Of a stretch of 64,000 nt of DNA, positions 11,741-23,170 are shown piece by piece; position 1 is the stretch's first letter; every line of letters starts with the position of its first letter. A program made the position numbers and the translations under genes. The stretch comes from Tenrec ecaudatus (taxonomy: Eukaryota > Chordata > Mammalia > Afrosoricida > Tenrecidae): assembly GCF_050624435.1 (NCBI RefSeq), contig NC_134537.1, forward strand, positions 121,199,586 to 121,263,585, given 5' to 3'. The notes under the pieces were generated by a model. It worked only from the letters and a program-made list of their open reading frames with translations. It was not told where the DNA came from and made no database searches.

Positions 11741-12836
11741 GATTCTGAAGACAAATGTGTGCATAGCAAATATGGTGAAGAAAGCTGATGGTGACTGGCT
11801 ATCAAAAGATATAGCATCTAGGGTATTAAGGGCTCGCAGGTAAACATGCAGCCATCTAGCTCAGAAACATCAAAGCGCACATGGAAGAAGCACACTAGCC
11901 TGTGTGACCACAAGGTGTAAAAGGGACCAGGCACCAGACATCAAAGAACAAAAAATCCTATCAATGGGTGCCCACATTCCTGATATGATCACTGAAGGCA
12001 GATGTGTGCATAAGCAAATGTGAAGAAAGCTGATGGTGCCCAGCTATCAAAAGATTATAGCGTCTGGGGTCTTAAAGGTTTGAAGATAAACACACATCTA
12101 GCTCAGAAGAAAGAACTCCCACATGGAAGAAGCACACCAGCCTGTGTGACCACAAAGTGTCGAAGGGATAAGGTATCAGGCATCAAAGAAAAAAATATCA
12201 TATCATTGTAAATAAGGGTGAGTGCAGAGTGGAGACCCAAAGCCCATCTAAAGGCAAGTGGACACCCCATTACTGAAGGGTCGTGGGGAGAAGATGAGCC
12301 AGTCATGTTTCAGGGAAGCAATGATAAAACATACAACTTTCCTCTAGTTCTTAAATGCTTCCTCCCTCCCACTATTATGATCCCAGTTCTACCTTACAAA
12401 TCTGGCTAGACCAGAGGATGTACATTGGTAGCGATAGAAACTGGAAACACAGGGAATCCAGGAAAGATGACTCCTTCAGGACCAATGGTGAGAGTGGTGA
12501 CACCTGGAGGGTGGAGGGAAGGTGGGGTAAAAAGGGGAAACCAATTATGAGGATCTACATATAACCTCCTCCCTGGGGGATGGACAACAGAAAAGTGGGT
12601 GACGGGAGACATTGACAGCATAAGATAAGATCATAATAATTTAAAAATGATCAAGGGTTCTTGAAGGAAGGGGGAGTAGGGAGGGTTGGGGGGAAATGAG
12701 GAGCTGATATCAAGGGCTCAAGTAGAAAGCAAATGTTTTGAGAATGATGAGGGCAACAAATGTACAAATATGCTTGGCACAATGGATGTATGTATGGATT
12801 GTGATAAGAATTGTATGAGCCCCCAATAAAATGATT
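11741..12836 (+). mobile_element. L1 3' UTR insertion (plus) with 13-bp TSD and two tandem units
   Basis: A 5'-truncated L1 insertion flanked by the perfect direct repeat AAAAAACTATGAC at 11728-11740 and 12837-12849. The 3' end is GAGCCCCCAATAAAATGATT followed by a short A run that merges with the TSD. Internally two units repeat with a 245-bp period: GAAGAAAGCTGATGG at 11777 and 12022. The insertion carries only 3' UTR, no ORF2. Perfect TSDs argue for a fairly recent insertion made by the L1 machinery. Confidence 0.92.
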
Positions 12837-12959
12837 AAAAAACTATGACAATGACAGCAATAATTTCAAAAGAGAAGTTACCACAATAAGGTGCTATCCT
12901 CCAATTTCAAGTAAGCTACTAATTCATACAAATCAATAAGAAAGAGGTATGCAATTCCA

Positions 12960-13135
12960 TCGTATACTTTAAGAAAGTCATGTACATATTATACTCTCAA
13001 AAAAGTTGACAGCAAGCTTAAATGAGCATTTCACATAAGTGGATATGTGAATGGCCAATATATGCACTAGTGAACGAAAGTCATCAGGGAAATGTAGGCT
13101 ACAACCACAAGAGATCACATTATATTTAAAGAGGA
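12960..13135 (+). mobile_element. Old L1 3' fragment (plus)
   Basis: GTGAATGGCCAATATATGCA followed by AAGTCATCAGGGAAATG matches in order the sense strand near the end of mammalian L1 ORF2. Strongly diverged; the left edge is uncertain. Confidence 0.5.
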
Positions 13136-13144
13136 ATTCCTTCA

Positions 13145-13265
13145 AGGAGTTTAGCAGACACCATAGCTGCAACAGTAGATCTGAGCAAATCAGTGAGAGT
13201 GAGCCTGGTGCATTCTGCTGTAAGTAGAATTGCTATGAATCAAAACCAATTCAATTGAAACTAGC
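13145..13265 (+). mobile_element. RTE-type LINE 3' tail (plus)
   Basis: AGACACCATAGCTGCAACAG, TGCATTCTGCTGTAAGTAGA and ATTGCTATGAATCAAAACCA reproduce in order the terminal 120 bp of the RTE 3' end. Very short and diverged. Confidence 0.6.
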
Positions 13266-14840
13266 TAATTAATTATAGATAAGTACATATTTAGATACAT
13301 AATTGTATCTTAATATTTCAAATTCCAAGTGTGAACTAACTCTCTGTAATGAATTAGTGAAATTAAGCTACTTTTTCCTAACTTGGAGCACTATCCACCA
13401 ATATGATACGTTAGTATATAAATATATATATATATATATTATTTTAAATATCAATAAATCTTATCAAAGAATTCTGTTATGAACTTTAAAGGCTTTATTT
13501 AAATATACATATAATTCCAATGTTTCTGGTATACAAATCATTAAAGTAGCATATTTTCTTATAAACTTTGAAAGATATATAGAATGACAGAAGAAAAAAG
13601 AGCTGTCAAAATTACCAGGGATACAAATGGACATGTGTACCTTGTCAGAGATATCTATCTACCCACTTTTCAGTTATAAAGAAAAAGAACTTTTTTAAAA
13701 GCTGGCAAAATACTTTCTTAATAATGGTAAATTCATTCTAAGAATATCAGTAATTTCTACAACTCTGAAGGGAAAATCTGTCACTTCAGTTTATTTTATC
13801 ATCTACACTGCCACTCAGGTCTGGCAATTATGTCTTAATAAAGGCCTGTGTGATTAAAAAGAATGCAGTATTATTAAATAATTATAAAATATTATTAAAG
13901 GAAACACTTCTAATAAATGTTTGAGGAAATAACAATACAAATAATTCTAGAAAATTACAATCAACTATGACACATAGAAATAGTAGGAATAGAAGCTATA
14001 TGACAAAATAATTCAGGCTTGATAGCAAACACAAATAGACATATATAAAGTTACTATGCATAATATGCCAGGTAAACAAGATAGGATAAAAACTTACCCA
14101 TCAGGAAATAGAAGTTAGAAACCATATGCTCAAGATGCAAAGAAATATAAATAAATATAATGCCACTACAATATAGTTTAGTTCAGTGAAGATGCTAAAG
14201 TGAATTTCAATAATAGATAGCGCTGCCTCAACTGGTGGCACCATGAACAAACTCTTTTTACGAAAGAACCTCATGTGATGGAACAGTACTGTAGAAATTA
14301 GATTACATGAATAATGTATTTGGGGGAAGAAAAGGTACATGTGTATAATTAAATAGGAAAAATGTGACAACCACATATTTACAAAAATAACTACAATTTC
14401 TGGAACATATTTGAAGAAAATAATAAAACCACAAGTATAAAATAATAATTATACTATAACAAATTGATGAAAAAACAAATGCCTCAAGTTAAAAACTGTG
14501 CCATTTATGGTTGAGTGAAACAATAAAATGCTGTATAAAATGTGCCTTATGTTAGTATATGGAAATATAAATAGTCTATAAATTGTAGAATTTGAAATAT
14601 TTATTTCAATTATTTATAAATATGCAAAATGTATACATGAGTGCTAGTAATGATTGAAATAGAAACCTACTTGGTGGAAATAATTTTGTTTTTCATGTTT
14701 ACAGTGTTTTATATTGCTTTTATTAAAAAGTTCCTTAAAATTCGACATACATAAAACTTGCTGACATACCCTTTATCAATCAAAAAAGGCTTGTGTAATG
14801 AAAACCTCACCAAGCCAGTGCCATAGAGTAGCTTCCACAC
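13266..14840. other. Unassigned AT-rich DNA
   Basis: Very AT-rich sequence with a short AT dinucleotide run at about 13424-13440. No gene, RNA or repeat family recognised. A 91-residue minus-strand frame at 14101-14376 has no supporting features. Confidence 0.5.
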
Positions 14841-14844
14841 GATA

Positions 14845-14945
14845 CAGGTTTGCTGAGACTAGATTTTTATGGAAGACCATAGACTCATCTTTCTCCCATG
14901 GAATGTCTGGTGGGTTTGAAGTGTAGTTTGTCCGGAGGTGAGCGG
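14845..14945 (-). mobile_element. AfroSINE fragment (minus)
   Basis: TCATCTTTCTCCCATGGAAT followed by GGTGGGTTTGAAGTG is the antisense of the central and box-B-proximal part of AfroSINE. The tRNA-like head is missing. Confidence 0.6.
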
Positions 14946-15159
14946 CCGATGTATAATTTGGAAAAGGCTTATCTTTTTGTTCCCTCCGTGAATGAGGCAA
15001 TACTCAGCTTCCCCTAATAGGTATACTCAATGCTCTGAAAGACACAAAAGCTCAGGGTAACTTACTTCTTCTGTGTTCTTGCAGTCCCCAATCTACACTG
15101 AAATGGATTTTCTCATCTATTTGCAAAGATTATCCAGAACAGCAACAATAACAGTCAGA

Positions 15160-15358
15160 CACTGCTATCTAGTTGATGCTGACTCCAGCGACTCTAAAGG
15201 AATTGCAGAACTGCCCCTGTGGGTTTCTGCGACTGTAGCTCTTCATGGAACAGAAAGACCCGTCTGTCTTCTGCAATGCAGCCGGCGGTTGCAAATGGTA
15301 AACCTTCTGGATCAGAGCCTAACGTGTAACCACTGTGCCACGAGGGTTCCACATTTGC
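15160..15358 (-). mobile_element. AfroSINE, near full length (minus)
   Basis: On the minus strand it reads GGAACCCTCGTGGCACAGTG (tRNA-like box A region), then a box-B-like segment, the insert with the GAAGAGCTACAGTCGCAGAA block, and CACAGGGGCAGTTCTGCAAT. This is the standard order of AfroSINE, a tRNA-derived SINE thought to use RTE enzymes for mobilisation. No clear TSD seen. Confidence 0.85.
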
Positions 15359-15639
15359 AATGTTTAGAATCCTAACAAATAGTCCCAATAAACACTAGTC
15401 TTGTTCCTGGTTCAACTTCTGTTATAAATTCTATATTGTCAACACATGTTAGTTTTTGGAAGCCTCAAGAAAACTCACTTTCCCTTTTCCTATGAAGTGC
15501 TGGAGAATATCTGGCCTGCGGGCTCTGTAAAGATCGCAAAGTCACCAATTGCAGCCTCATCAAAGAGAAGCCGTTCCAGCCATCACACACTGGGTGAGTT
15601 AATTAAATGTCTGACCAGTGTGTCCCAATGGCCTTTGGC

Positions 15640-16322
15640 AGGAAATAGATTCCCCACTGCTGCTGCCTTCGATATAGATTAAAACTTAAAGTAAGGAAAG
15701 CCAAAATTCTCACAACAGGACCAATAGGTAACATCATGATAAACGAAGAACTGTTTGAAGTTGTCGATGATTTCATGTTGCTTGGACCCACAATGCTCAT
15801 GAAAGCAGCAGTCAAGAGATCAAATGACACACTGCGTTGGGTTAACCTTCTACACAAGACCTTTTCAGAATGTCGAAAAGCAAGGATGTTACTTTGAGGA
15901 CAAAGGTGTGCCTGACACAAGCCATGGCATTTCCAGTTTCCTCACATGCCTGTGAGAGTGGGCTATTGAATAAAGAAGAATGAAGAAGAATTGATGCATT
16001 GGATAGGTGACACGGAGAAGAATATTAAAAGTTCCATGGACTGCCAAAAGGATAAGCAAGTCCATCTTGGAAGAAGTACAGTTAGAATTAGTTTCAAAGA
16101 TGGCAAGACATCATCTCACATACTTTGGACATATTGTCAGGAGAGACCAGTTTCTGGAGGACATCACACTTGGTAAAATCGAGGTACCATAAAAAAGAGA
16201 GGGAGACCCTCTACAAGATGAATTACTGCAGTGGTGCAACAAGGGGTACAAACATAAGAGCATTTGAATCTGGCCCAGGACCAGGCAGTGTTTTGCTCTG
16301 TCATCCACAGGGTCACTAGGGG
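15640..16322 (+). mobile_element. RTE-type LINE, 3' third (plus)
   Basis: Sense RTE sequence: ATTCTCACAACAGGACCAAT, AACATCATGATAAACGAAGA, GAAGCAGCAGTCAAGAGATC-like region near 15800, CTGACACAAGCCATGGCATT, TCTTGGAAGAAGTACAG, CATACTTTGGACATATTGTC and the terminal GGGTCACTAGG. It encodes the region after the RT catalytic core and the 3' UTR. Several frameshifts and stops break it; minor open frames here (for example 16125-16319) are relics. Confidence 0.88.
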
Positions 16323-16900
16323 TGGGATCCACTTGTTGGGGACTACTAATAAAGACACTCCTGCAAGGCCCTAAACCAGAATTAAGGAACTCAGCCTCTT
16401 GGTTCTTCGACCCGGCCTGACTGCATTCTCCCGTGGCCAGAGATGTCAAAAGCAAACGAGATGGAGAAATACCGTATGATCACACAGTTTCCTTTGAATC
16501 ATTTCATTGGTGCCTGAGGAGCTGGCACTGTACGAAGCTGAGTTAAAAGAATACATTGTGCAGGAATGAAGTTATAAGAGCTTTGTATTTCAACATGTTC
16601 CCAGAGGGTAGATCTATGGGGAGGTGAAATGCAGTCAGCGTTTTTCAACCTGAACTTATTTTTCAAATGTTCACAAAGTAATACCTAGGAGCATTTACAT
16701 TTTTTTGTTTGTTTGCTTGAGCTAAACTTGTTTGTCACTAAAGTCCATTTACTTTTCCTCTTTTTTATTTTCTTAGCTACTCAGATCACTATCTAGGTTT
16801 GAGGGCGTGGTGACTCTATAATACCCCTTGATATGATTGAATGATTGAACTATTGAATGGTATGATATGTAAATTATGTGCCAATATAACTGTTGGGGGA
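16323..16900. other. Unassigned DNA
   Basis: No recognised element. Confidence 0.45.
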
Positions 16901-16904
16901 AAAA

Positions 16905-16995
16905 ACTGCAACCTTGAAAATACCACGGGGCAGTTTTAGTCCAGAGGATCACTGAGCTTTGGAATCAACTCTACAGCAGTAGGGTTGGGTTTTGC
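16905..16995 (+). mobile_element. AfroSINE 3' fragment (plus)
   Basis: CACGGGGCAGTTTTAGTCCA, GGATCACTGAGC and GGAATCAACTCTACAGCAGT, ending GGGTTGGGTTTTG, reproduce the 3' half of AfroSINE. Confidence 0.65.
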
Positions 16996-17184
16996 TTATT
17001 TTATGGTAGACATGCATCCTTGTATGATATAATATTCCATGACTAAGTAAATGAATAAAATGTGTCATGCATTTTATTTTTTAAAAAGACTAAGCCTAAA
17101 AAAAATAGACTAAGCCTGTGACTAGGAAAAAGTCCAGGATATAGATTTCTGAACATGAGTCAGCGGATCACAGAAATTCGATTG

Positions 17185-17290
17185 AATTCCCAACTGGCCA
17201 CAGGAATGATATAGGATTAGGCAGTATGCATCTCATTGAGTGTGGACTATTGTGAAGTGAGGCCCAAGTGAGTGGCAATGCACAACACTT
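17185..17290 (+). mobile_element. RTE 3' tail fragment (plus)
   Basis: ATGATATAGGATTAGGCAGT followed by GTGGACTATTGTGAAGTG and GTGGCAATGCACAAC resembles the terminal 100 bp of RTE. Short and diverged. Confidence 0.45.
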
Positions 17291-17439
17291 CTTTTCTGTA
17301 ATTATTTGAGAATTTTGACTGAAGGGATGAAACAGGATATTTTGAAATAAAGATTATTTGGGGGAAATGGTGGAGAGATTTTTTTATGCATTTTTAAAGA
17401 AACATGCTGTATATATTTAGAGAGCCTATCTCAAGAATT

Positions 17440-18082
17440 GAAATCAACAAAAATATCTTGTTAAACCTTCATATATGTGGTTCCCTTCCTCACTATCCTA
17501 GTCTTTTCTCCTGGCTTCCTCAATATCCTATCCATCCCCGCTCCCTGTTCTTGTGCCTCTTCATAGTCATCAAAGCCCTGTCTTTTGGTGTAGGAACCAT
17601 GTTTTCTTTTCTTTCTTGTTCCTTATAATAATGGTGTTAATCAGTATTTTTTAATAGCCAGAATGACTGTTTGCTGAGCATAGTGTTATCTACCTTTGTC
17701 CATGTCTTGTGTGTTTAATAAAGTTGTCATTGTTTTCACTGCTGCATACTATTCCATAGTATGAATATACCAGCGTTTATTTATCCATGCCTCTGTACTA
17801 GGGGCTTTCATGTTTTTGTTACTATGGACATTGCTGAAATAAACATACTTGTGCATATGTCTGACCATGCTATATTTTTTATTTCTTTGTGTCTATACCT
17901 AGAAAAGAGATCTCTGGCTCATAAAGTACTTTTATTGGTTTTTGTTTAAGAAGTACTATACTGATTTCTATAGTAGTTGTATAATTCCAAAGACTCATCA
18001 GCAGTGGAAAAGTATTCTGATCTCTCTGCATCCTCTCCAGCATTTGTTAATTTCTGTTTTATTGCATTTTGCTAAATGTGTT
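17440..18082 (-). mobile_element. Old L1 3' end (minus), first part
   Basis: Antisense of L1 ORF2 C-terminus and 3' UTR: CTGCATACTATTCCATAGTA, ATTTATCCATGCCTCTGTAC, AACATACTTGTGCATATGTC and CCTCTCCAGCATTTGTTAAT are in the order seen in mammalian L1. The sequence resumes after the LTR at 18747 with GGTGTGAAATGATATTTCAT, which is the next L1 block, showing that the LTR inserted into this L1. Confidence 0.8.
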
Positions 18083-18741
18083 TATGTTAGACAGGGTTCT
18101 CTAGAGAAACAAAATCAGGACACTTATGAATATCTATCTATCTATCTATCTATCCATCTATCTATCTATCTGGATAGATATATACAGCATGAAGGAATAT
18201 AACAGTTAATTAGTCCACACAGCAGTAAAGAGGGCTCAGTTCAACTCATTTCTGTAGAAAAGTAAATATATTGAAAGTCCTTCTATTCATGAGGGCTGCT
18301 GTGTCTAAGGTCAAGGAAGCAGACAGCTGAGTCTTCCTTAGGGCAGGCAGGCAGTCCGGCCATAGGCAGCAAAAAGCAGGGCAGGTCAACAATAGTCAGC
18401 AGCACAGGAGCTTAGTGAAACAGGCCCAGATGAAATAATGAGCTCGAGCAATCAAGCCAACAGGCTCCAACAGCCTCACGCTCAAGTGATGCAGGTCTCA
18501 AAGGAACCTAAAATTCTAGCAATATGATTCATGGGTTGGCTATCCCACAAGTAATGTAGCTCACAACTTGAGACCGAGAACTAGTTAAAGCAGTAGCATG
18601 CTGGTCCAATCACCAGAGAACAAGAGAGAGAGGGGCAGGGCTTGCCAGCCATTTATCTCTTTGCCCTCCAATCAAATTGCAACCTTATTAATTCCACATG
18701 TTTCTATTGACCAGGTTGGCACAATAAACCTACCTATCACA
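18083..18741 (-). mobile_element. LTR with 5-bp TSD GTGTT (minus), inside an L1
   Basis: The element starts TATGTTAGACAGGG and ends CTACCTATCACA on the plus strand. GTGTT flanks it at 18078-18082 and 18742-18746. The terminal dinucleotides are TA...CA, one G-to-A change from the canonical TG...CA. The length of 659 bp includes a CTAT microsatellite at 18131-18171. The 5-bp TSD suits an ERVL/MaLR-class element. It differs in sequence from the LTRs at 8035, 35964 and 63445. Confidence 0.82.
18131..18171. repeat. (CTAT)n microsatellite within an LTR
   Basis: About ten CTAT units with one CCAT interruption. Confidence 0.9.
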
Positions 18742-18746
18742 GTGTT

Positions 18747-18791
18747 GGTGTGAAATGATATTTCATTATTGCTAACAAGCACAAAGATTTC
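18747..18791 (-). mobile_element. Old L1 3' end (minus), continuation after the LTR
   Basis: GGTGTGAAATGATATTTCAT continues the L1 antisense order interrupted at 18082. Confidence 0.65.
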
Positions 18792-19020
18792 TTAACACAT
18801 TGTGGACAGATCCCGAGTTTACTCGTGTTTCGTGCACTATCTGTTACAGACGGATCACGAAATAACTAGTGATTTCTACAGGCTGTCTTCAGATGCCATC
18901 TGCTTGGATATATTTTAACTACTTCATCTATTTAGGTGTTTACATCAGTAGTAAATATATCATACTTGATTGTCGTCATGATCTTTTTATTTATTTAGCA
19001 TTTTAATGCATTTTGGTTAA
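18792..19020. mobile_element. Possible TTAA-flanked MITE (piggyBac-like), unassigned
   Basis: A 229-bp stretch begins TTAACACATTGTGG and ends with GGTTAA; the reverse complement of the right end is TTAACCAAAATGC. It contains the inverted pair TTTCGTG and CACGAAA around 18828-18862 in a segment with a locally high number of CpG sites. TTAA target sites and TTAAC ends are typical of piggyBac elements. Terminal similarity is only partial, so this is a hypothesis. Confidence 0.35.
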
Positions 19021-19204
19021 ATCAAATAATTACTATTTGTATTGTTTTGCAAGGAGTTTTGCACTTATGATCAAACCTCAGTGAAATGTAAAACATCACC
19101 TAAACTGCTCAAACGGCCTCCCACTATGCAAAAAGACATGAAGAAATTCTGAGCCCTAATTCTTCTATGTTTTCAAAGTAATATGGATTATGTTGATTAT
19201 TTTT

Positions 19205-19967
19205 AAACATTTTATTAGGGGCTCATACAACTCTTATGACAATCCATGCATATACATACATCAATTGTATAAAGCACATCTGTACATTCTTTGCCCTAAT
19301 CATTTTCTTTTCTTTTTTTGTTTTTTTACATTTTATTAGGGGCTGATAAAACTCTTATCACAATCTACACATATACATACATCAATTGTATAAAGCATAT
19401 CCGTACATTCTTTACCCTAATAAGTCTCAAAGCATTTGCTCTCCACTTAAGCCCTCTGCATCAGGTCCTCTTTTTTTTCCCTCCCTCCCCGCTCCCCCCT
19501 CCCTCATGAGCCCTTGATAATCCACAGATTGTTATTTTGTCATATCTTGCCCTATCCGGAGTCTCCCTTCCCCCCCTTCTCTGCCATCCATCTCATAGGG
19601 AGGAGGTCACATGTGGATCCTTTTAATCAGTTCCCCCTTTCTAACCCACTCACCCTCCACTCTCCCATAATCGCCCCTCACACCCCTGGTCCTGAAGGTA
19701 TCGTCCACCCTGGTTTCTCTGTTCCTCCAGGCCCCATATGCACCAGTGTACAATCTCTGCCCTATCCAGTCCTGCAAGGTAGAATTCGGATCATGGTAGC
19801 TGGGGGGAGGAAGCATCCAGGATCCAGGGAAAGCTGTGTTCTTCATCGGTACTACATCGCACCCTGACTGACCCGTCTCCTCTCCTAAATCCCTCTGTTA
19901 GAGTATCTCCAGTGGTCGACACTTGGGCCTCGGGTCTCTACTCTGCACTTTCCCCTTCATTCACTAT

Positions 19968-20053
<86 letters not shown>

Positions 20054-21753
20054 TAAATATATATATTCTTGGTTTTTTTTTTTGCATGATACCTTATACC
20101 CGTTCCCTTTGGCACCTCGTGATTGCACCGGCTGGTGTGCTTCTTCCATGTGGGCTTTATTGCTTCTGAGCTAGATGGTCGCTTGTTCACCTTCAAGCCT
20201 TTAAGACCCCAGACACTATATCTTTCGATAGCCGGGCACCATCAACTTTCTTCGCCACATTTGCTTATGCACCCATTTGTCTTCGGCGATCATATCATGG
20301 AGGTGTGCAGCCACTGATATGATTTTTTGTTCTTTGATGCCTGATTACTGATCCCTTCGGGACCACGTGATCACACAGGCTGGTGTGTTCTTCCATGTGG
20401 GCTTTGTTGCTTCTGAGCTAGATGGCTGCTTGTTTATCTTCAAGCCTTTAAGACTCCAGTCACTATCTCCTTTGATAGCCGGGCACCATCAGCTTTCTTC
20501 ACCACATTTACTTGTTCACCTGCTTTGGCTTCAGCAGTTGTGTCGGGAGAGTGAGCATCATAGAGTGCAAATTTGGAGTGCTTGAGTAGAGGCCCAAGGT
20601 CCTTCCACCACCGTAATACTTAACCTATAAATATATACACATAGATCTATTTCCCCATCCTCATATATATATATTTGCATGTACATGTCTTTGTCTAGAC
20701 CTCCATGAATGCCACTTGACTCCCAGCTCCTTCCTCCATCTCCCTTGACTTTCCTCCTGCCCCACTACCATGCTCCGTCCCCACCTGGGCTATAGCTATA
20801 CCTGTTCTCTATGCAACCTTACCCTTGATCATTCCCCACCAGGCCTGCCACTCCCCACTCTCTACCATTTTGGGTCCCATGTTGTTCCCTTGTCCCTGTG
20901 TTTGTTAGCACCACTTCCTTACCCCCTCCCCCTCCCCCACCCTTAGTCCCCCCGGAACTGTCGGTCCCATTGTTTTTCCTCCAGATAGTTCATTCAGCCT
21001 GTACTATTCAGACAGACCTGTGGAGACACTAACATGCACGAAAACAAGACAGAGGAAAACAAAGCAACAGTATACAACCAGACAACAAAACAACAAAAAC
21101 AAACCACTGACAAAGAAAAAAACAAAACACTTCACAAAAGAAAAGCTTGTAGTTTGTTCAAGGATTGTTTGCTGGCCCTTAGGAGCGGTTTCCAGTCCAG
21201 TCTGTTGGGGCACCACGCCCTGGTCCCAAAGTTCACTTTCAGCATTCCCTGGGGACCTTGCCACTCCATTCCCTTGCTGTTCCGCTGCACTCCCCCAGTA
21301 CTTTGCCTCGGTGTGGTGGGATCAGGTCAGGTGCAATTCCCACACTGTGTCTCTGGTGCTGTCCCCTGTATCGCCCTTAGTCACTGAGGGGCATCATGTC
21401 TCATAGTAGGGCCAGCCATGTTGTTCTCTCTGTGAACTGGCTGCTCTACTCAGGAACGTCATCCTCACGGCCTGGTGGGCCAGGCTGTGCTCCACTCTCT
21501 CCTCCTGCCCCTTCATCTGCTCCCGTGTGCTCTGATCGGATATGTCCATCTCCCGGAGCTGCAGAGCCAATGACATCCTTTGAAACAAATTCTTTTCGGG
21601 GGAGGGGCAGGAATCCACTTAATTTTTGGTGCTGGGGCCAGACTCCCAGACCTCTCCACTGGTTCCGTACTCCACGCCGGGATATTGCGTTCACACCTTG
21701 CGGCACTTGATTGAAGTCTGGTCCCACTTTCCCTCTGGAGATATAAACAATAC
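19205..21753 (-). mobile_element. L1 3' UTR insertion (minus), 13-bp TSD, two tandem units
   Basis: A 2.5-kb 5'-truncated L1 insertion bounded by the perfect repeat GTTGATTATTTTT at 19192-19204 and 21754-21766. Near its 3' end the terminal sequence is present twice: TTTTATTAGGGGCTCATACA at about 19210 and again from about 19331. It has two ~247-bp units (about 20080-20310 and 20316-20560), a long AT array, the AAAC-rich tract at 21040-21150 and the distal part of the 3' UTR ending near the ORF2 side. No ORF2 sequence is present. Confidence 0.92.
19971..20064. repeat. (AT)n microsatellite with short CA run
   Basis: About 36 AT repeats at 19971-20043, then ACACACACACA and a second short AT run. 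The array produces overlapping spurious Tyr-Ile frames on both strands. It lies inside the L1 3' UTR. Confidence 0.95.
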
Positions 21754-21766
21754 GTTGATTATTTTT

Positions 21767-22009
21767 ACAAGAAGTTTATAATTTCATGAAGATTATAGTT
21801 CATAAAAATAAATGTTCTGCATACATTGCAAAATATTGTTTCATAATGTGAGACATTTTATATTCAAAACCTAAAACTTATAAATAAATATGATTAAAAA
21901 ATTGATGAGATGTAAATCCATTTATGGTTTAATGCAAAAAAAAAAAAAACCCAAAAAAATAACAGCCAAAAAAATACCCGGCCACCTGGGTAAGTTCGTA
22001 AAAAAAAAA
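21767..22009. other. Unassigned spacer with A-rich runs
   Basis: A 13-A run near 21937 and a 9-A run near 22000. No recognised element. Confidence 0.45.
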
Positions 22010-22265
22010 TCCGGTCTTTAATGTGATATGGTTGGTGTCCACCTGGGTGTTGTTTTTGGCTAATTTGTCTACTTGTGTCCTGTGCCCATTTTTTGGTGGG
22101 TTATTTGTGTTTTTCTTGCTAAGCTATTAGAGTGTTCTACAGATTTGGGGGACTAGCCTTTTATTTGAAGCATGGTTATTGAAGAATTTTTCCCAATCTG
22201 TGGATTCTCTTTTGACTCTTTTATGATGTCTCTTGAGAGCATCTACATTTTTATTACCATTTCTT
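22010..22265 (-). mobile_element. Old L1 ORF2 C-terminal/3' fragment (minus)
   Basis: CCTGTGCCCATTTTTTGGTG, GAGTGTTCTACAGATTTGGG, CCCAATCTGTGGATTCTCTT appear in the order of the antisense L1 region just upstream of the 3' end. It may be the continuation of the old L1 at 17440-18791, separated by later insertions. Confidence 0.65.
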
Positions 22266-22489
22266 AATATATTTCAAATTTTTTAGATTATCCTAATATT
22301 TCATAAAGGGGAAAGGAAAAGAAAAAACAATTTGTGATATCTCTAGTTTGGGAAGGTCATTATATTGTTCAGCTGTCTAGTTTTGTTGGACATAGGAAAT
22401 AGAGGGAAAGCTTGGAACTAGAAAGAGAAGTATGCTTTTATACTAACAATTTCTAAGAGGAAAGTAATTCTGCATCTCTTATTAGCAGA

Positions 22490-23170
22490 TATCTTAGGAT
22501 GGGTTCTCTATGGAAGCAAAACCAGTAAAGTTTCTATATGTATGTATACATAAACCAAACGGACTGTCATCAAGCTGATTCTGACTCATAGCAGCCCCAT
22601 TGGACTGAGTAGAACTGCTCTGTGGGTTTCTGAAAATGTAAATCTTTATGGGAGCAGAAAATCTCATCTTCTTCCTGTAGTTGAACCACTGGGCTTGTGA
22701 TTTTTAACCCATGTGCGATGCCATATATCACCTGAGCTCCTTATAGACAAAATTTTAACCAGAAAAGGGATCACAGCATTGCAGAAGCAGACCAGTTCCA
22801 AGGCTGAGTTGGGTGGTAGCTGGAGGCTTCTCTTTGACTGGAATGAAAAGAGTTAAAGAAACCAAGGTTGTCAGGACCACAGCAGGTCAGTGGCTGCAGA
22901 TGCAAACGGATCCAAGGTCAGGGCTTGTTTGTGCAGAGGTAAGTGAATTAAGGTCAGCAGGTAAGGTAAACAGGTCACCAAGCACACCCAGAGTCAGCAA
23001 GCAGTACCACAGGCTATTGATTCAAGTCCAAAAACTGGAAGTGAAAGAGCCAAATACATGATCCAGACTCACAAAAAAAGCAAGCAAGCTTTCCCACGGT
23101 GTCCATTTACTTTGAAATAGACCATATTCTTGAGATCTCATCACTGGGATTATTATGGTTTAAGTGTCAA
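22490..23170 (-). mobile_element. LTR-like element split by an AfroSINE
   Basis: The start (GGATGGGTTCTCTATGGAAGCAAAACC, positions 22497-22523) resembles the antisense ends of MLT2/ERVL-type LTRs, which commonly read GGTTCTCTAGAGAAACAAAACC. After the AfroSINE the sequence resumes with a pattern of AGGTCAGCAGG/AAGGTC words through about 23170. No TSD or exact right end was found. Confidence 0.4.
22555..22747 (-). mobile_element. AfroSINE (minus)
   Basis: Antisense order: GCTGATTCTGACTCATAGCA, AGAACTGCTCTGTGGGTTTC, TCTCATCTTCTTCC, TTGAACCACTGGGCTTGTGA and the head at CCTGAGCTCC. Nearly full length. It sits within the LTR-like sequence. Confidence 0.8.

Noticed and set aside
15603-15920. 105-residue minus-strand frame
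   Set aside because: It is antisense to an RTE reverse transcriptase remnant.
18083-18741. Possible SINE because of head-like CTCTAGAGAAAC start
   Set aside because: A 659-bp length, LTR-type termini and 5-bp TSD fit an LTR, not a SINE.
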